Below are positions 34,640-35,896 of a DNA stretch of 35,896 nt, piece by piece. Origin of the DNA: Vulcanimicrobiota bacterium (GTDB taxonomy: Bacteria; Vulcanimicrobiota; Vulcanimicrobiia; Vulcanimicrobiales; Vulcanimicrobiaceae); the NCBI GenBank assembly GCA_003140855.1, contig PLLF01000064.1, forward strand, positions 1-35,896. The letters are read 5' to 3'. How positions within the stretch are numbered: position 1 is the stretch's first letter; each line of letters begins with the position of its first letter. The notes below the pieces were generated by a model. That model was not told the DNA's origin. It saw nothing but the letters and a program-made list of their open reading frames with translations, and ran no database searches. The position numbers and the translations under genes were made by a program.

Positions 34640-34660
34640 CCTTATTTCATAAGGGTTTTT
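34640..34660 (+). terminator. Hairpin plus T tract (right copy of the inverted motif)
   Basis: CCTTAT-TTC-ATAAGG forms a six-pair stem with a three-base loop, followed by GTTTTT. It is a weak intrinsic terminator read rightward and also the inverted partner of 34516-34532. It sits five bases from the 5' end of tRNA-Sec. Confidence 0.5.
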
Positions 34661-34701
34661 CGCGAACTGTTGGCTGAAAAATCTCGGCAACGACCGCGGG
34701 A

Positions 34702-34809
34702 ATCTAACAGACATCTAACAGACATCTAACAGACATCTAACAGACATCTAACAGACATCTAACAGACATCTAACAGACATCTAACAGACATCTAACAGAC
34801 ATCTAACAG
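34702..34809. repeat. 11-bp tandem repeat array, nine full units plus a partial one
   Basis: The unit ATCTAACAGAC repeats nine times without a mismatch (34702-34800), then ATCTAACAG. Eleven base pairs is close to one helical turn, so every unit faces the same side of the DNA. The unit contains TAA, and 11 is not a multiple of three, so it is not coding. A related sequence, ATCTAACAGAAATATAAC, recurs near 35714. It lies upstream of tRNA-Sec on the tRNA's strand. Confidence 0.95.
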
Positions 34810-34864
34810 CAAACGACGGCCCTCATCCTGTCATGAGTCTATTGAATCGCTCTGCGGCCTTTTT

Positions 34865-34888
34865 ATTCGAATCCCGTTGGGGCTACCA
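34865..34888 (+). other. tRNA 3'-end fragment, probable attachment-site remnant
   Basis: Twenty-four bases from the T-loop to CCA of a tRNA (TTCGAATCCCGTTGGGGC, then TACCA), with no matching T-stem or acceptor 5' half upstream. A hairpin terminator follows after four bases, as behind a real tRNA. Tyrosine integrases commonly use tRNA 3' ends as attachment sites and leave such stubs. A second copy with two differences stands at 35073-35096. Confidence 0.7.
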
Positions 34889-34892
34889 ACAC

Positions 34893-34917
34893 GAGCTCGA
34901 TTGCATCGAGCTCTTTC
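34893..34917 (+). terminator. Intrinsic terminator after the tRNA fragment
   Basis: GAGCTCGAT-TGC-ATCGAGCTC is a perfect nine-pair stem with a three-base loop, followed by TTTCC. It stands four bases after the CCA of the tRNA fragment, so it may be the original terminator of that tRNA. Confidence 0.7.
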
Positions 34918-35072
34918 CTTTATATAGGGAGTGATTGGCTCGCCATTGGCCCGCGTATCTATACCAATTGGTGGCAATTAGAGGCAACTACAGCCAACAA
35001 TTAGCCCGAGCTGAAGCCCATTTTGTGGCAAGAGTGGGTCTGAGCTGCCACCGTTCGTCAGCCAAACAACGC
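34918..35072. other. Non-coding stretch with short repeats
   Basis: No gene is visible. The DNA is richer in A/T than the flanking genes and holds ACCAATTGGT (34963-34972), two imperfect ten-base tandem units (GTGGCAATTA, GAGGCAACTA at 34971-34990) and further GGCAA/CCAA words. These could be arm-type integrase binding sites; that is a guess. Confidence 0.35.
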
Positions 35073-35096
35073 ATTCGACTCCCGTTAGGGCTACCA
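35073..35096 (+). other. Second tRNA 3'-end fragment, probable attachment-site remnant
   Basis: A 24-base segment ending in GGGCTACCA that differs from the fragment at 34865-34888 at two positions. Upstream bases pair only partly as a T-stem and there is no acceptor 5' half, so it is not a functional tRNA. The two fragments stand 208 bases apart in the same direction. Confidence 0.65.
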
Positions 35097-35102
35097 TTAA
35101 AT

Positions 35103-35119
35103 CCCTTATAAAATGAGGG
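35103..35119. repeat. Further copy of the CCCTTAT hairpin family
   Basis: CCCTTATAAAATGAGGG is close to the reverse complement of the copy at 34516-34532 and differs mainly in the loop. It stands seven bases after the second tRNA fragment. A looser copy, CCCTTATCAAACGGG, is at 35791-35805. Confidence 0.5.
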
Positions 35120-35233
35120 ACTCCGGCATCGTCACTTCTGACAGACGTGCGAATACCGATCGCCGGTAAACGAAGATGGACTGCGGCCAGCTCGTTCGGA
35201 AACGACTTTTGGCAATATGCAGGCAAGTTGCCC

Positions 35234-35599
35234 TTATTTCGAAACGACCTTGACCGTGAGCCTCATATTGGGATGACCCGCGCCACAAAAAATCGAGCAA
35301 TGGATAACATATGTTCCGGTTTTCTTCGGCGTAACCGAAACCACGATAAACTTCCCTGGCATGATCGTTGTCTGCGGGATGCCGAGAACATTTGACTGCA
35401 CGCCGTGGACGCCTTTGCGGGACGTAAACCGTAACTGCTTCGTCTGACCAACGTGCAGGGTGATCGCACCCGGAGTGAACTTCCAATTCGACGCAACGAT
35501 GTCCATGCTCGAGCGCGCAGCCGCCGATGTGGCGACAAGCGGTGCGACAAAAAGGGCAAAAAGAGCAGAAAGGGCCACGAAAAAGGACAAACGGTTCAT
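35234..35599 (-). CDS. Secreted single-domain cupredoxin with a CuA-type site
   Basis: A 121-residue protein with a signal peptide (residues 1-~28, ending SAAA) and one cupredoxin domain. VHGVQS holds the first histidine, and HCSIFCGAGHPNM has the C-x3-C-x3-H-x2-M pattern of the binuclear CuA site in oxidase subunit II and nitrous oxide reductase. There is no transmembrane anchor and no heme motif, so it is probably a soluble electron carrier or copper-handling protein outside the cytoplasm. ATG 35599 has a strong AAGGAG site. It is the only gene in the tRNA-Sec-bounded stretch. Confidence 0.85.
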   Translation of the reverse strand: MNRLSFFVALSALFALFVAPLVATSAAARSSMDIVASNWKFTPGAITLHVGQTKQLRFTSRKGVHGVQSNVLGIPQTTIMPGKFIVVSVTPKKTGTYVIHCSIFCGAGHPNMRLTVKVVSK

Positions 35600-35607
35600 T
35601 CACTTAT

Positions 35608-35613
35608 CTCCTT
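35608..35613 (-). promoter_or_regulatory. Ribosome binding site of the cupredoxin gene
   Basis: AAGGAG on the minus strand, eight bases before ATG 35599. It is stronger than the sites of most other genes here, many of which have no visible Shine-Dalgarno sequence, and it fixes this start. Confidence 0.75.
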
Positions 35614-35849
35614 AAAAGGTCGGTTATTCCCACTAATGTATCAAATGGCCCAAGCAAACCTTCGGAAGAAGCGGAGAAGACTAGTGAAGCTAGCCCCTCT
35701 CGCGAGTGCTTTTATCTAACAGAAATATAACGGAGCGGGCGGGAGCGGTCGGCATTGGCCGGGACTGGATAACACCCGAATGCGCCAAAACCCTTATCAA
35801 ACGGGACTATTCGGTAGCGGTAGGGACTTGCCGGGACCCCTGAGTTATT
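35614..35849. other. Non-coding stretch before the tRNA-Sec fragment
   Basis: No gene is seen. It contains an echo of the 11-bp array (ATCTAACAGAAATATAAC near 35714), G-rich GGGAC/GGGAG words and a CCCTTATCAAACGGG hairpin-like word at 35791-35805. Confidence 0.35.
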
Positions 35850-35876
35850 TTTTGAAGACCGTGCGGGCCACTAGAC
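35850..35876 (-). other. Partial copy of tRNA-Sec (D arm to anticodon loop), probable attachment site
   Basis: Twenty-seven bases match 34597-34623 inside tRNA-Sec with one mismatch (T for C at 35872), in the same orientation, 1253 bases away. It covers the D arm, anticodon stem and part of the anticodon loop with TCA. Neither the acceptor nor the variable arm is present, so it cannot be a tRNA. It looks like one end of an integrated element whose other end is the intact gene. Confidence 0.75.
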
Positions 35877-35896
35877 TATTCACTTGATCTCCGAGA

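Noticed and set aside
34702-34809. A CRISPR array
   Set aside because: The repeats are contiguous 11-mers with no unique spacers, and no cas genes are near.
34865-34888. A functional tRNA on the plus strand
   Set aside because: Only the T-loop to CCA part is present; no acceptor 5' half, D arm or anticodon arm can be built upstream.
35106-35603. A 165-codon minus-strand frame over the cupredoxin gene
   Set aside because: The other frame has the signal peptide, the CuA ligands and the ribosome binding site; this one has neither motif nor a convincing start.

Overview
The window reads as chromosomal DNA from a GC-rich, aerobic, heterotrophic, non-model bacterium. It has a caa3-type oxidase, many tightly overlapping operons and secreted or lipid-anchored proteins. 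A deep-branching phylum such as Eremiobacterota/Vulcanimicrobiota would fit, but that is an untested guess; nothing in the window names the taxon by itself. The only RNA gene found is a selenocysteine tRNA. All product names rest on reading motifs, not on a database search.

Layout. 1-1773 (-): lipoprotein, alanine-racemase-like PLP protein and the start of a GH130 glycoside phosphorylase/hydrolase. 1844-6445 (+): a secreted protein, then ctaA-ctaB-MFS exporter-membrane protein. 6447-10280 (-): the oxidase operon ctaC-ctaD-ctaE plus two small membrane proteins; it faces the heme A genes and uses their product. 10322-13513 (-): nanE, a BadF-type amino sugar kinase, a 79-residue HEXXH protein and an FAD oxidoreductase. 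13589-15441: amino acid permease and a small convergent protein. 15473-22687 (-): a second sugar operon, small protein-GH20 hexosaminidase-transporter/PDZ fusion-methyltransferase-HyuA. 22776-24915 (+): ECF sigma factor, RskA-like anti-sigma factor and a GNAT acetyltransferase. 25133-28478 (+): MFS symporter, secreted Met/Pro-rich protein and an APC permease with a probable frameshift at its 5' end. 28414-30437 (-): EAL phosphodiesterase and threonine synthase. 30505-34469 (+): MFS transporter, FecR-domain protein and CHASE2-adenylate cyclase. 34470-35896: tRNA-Sec followed by a repeat-rich, A/T-richer stretch.

How it fits together. GH20 would release N-acetylhexosamines outside the cytoplasm, permeases import them, and the kinase plus NanE convert GlcNAc/ManNAc to GlcNAc-6-phosphate. 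The oxidase and heme A genes form one respiratory module. Two second-messenger devices (EAL and FecR/CHASE2 cyclase) lie in the right third.

Most notable observations. (1) The GNAT gene and threonine synthase have intact frames but no ATG/GTG/TTG near the expected N-terminus. In both, the frame meets the previous gene's TAA in a four-base overlap (CTAA, ATAA), exactly where eight other gene pairs here have ATGA or GTGA. (2) The 1.3 kb after tRNA-Sec looks like an integration hotspot: a 27-base partial copy of the tRNA, two 3'-end fragments of another tRNA, an 11-bp tandem array, a family of short hairpins, and a lone secreted CuA-type cupredoxin gene. (3) A transporter is fused to an extracytoplasmic PDZ-like region. 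(4) A REP-like repeat of the FDKLRTG family is read in frame through the FAD oxidoreductase.
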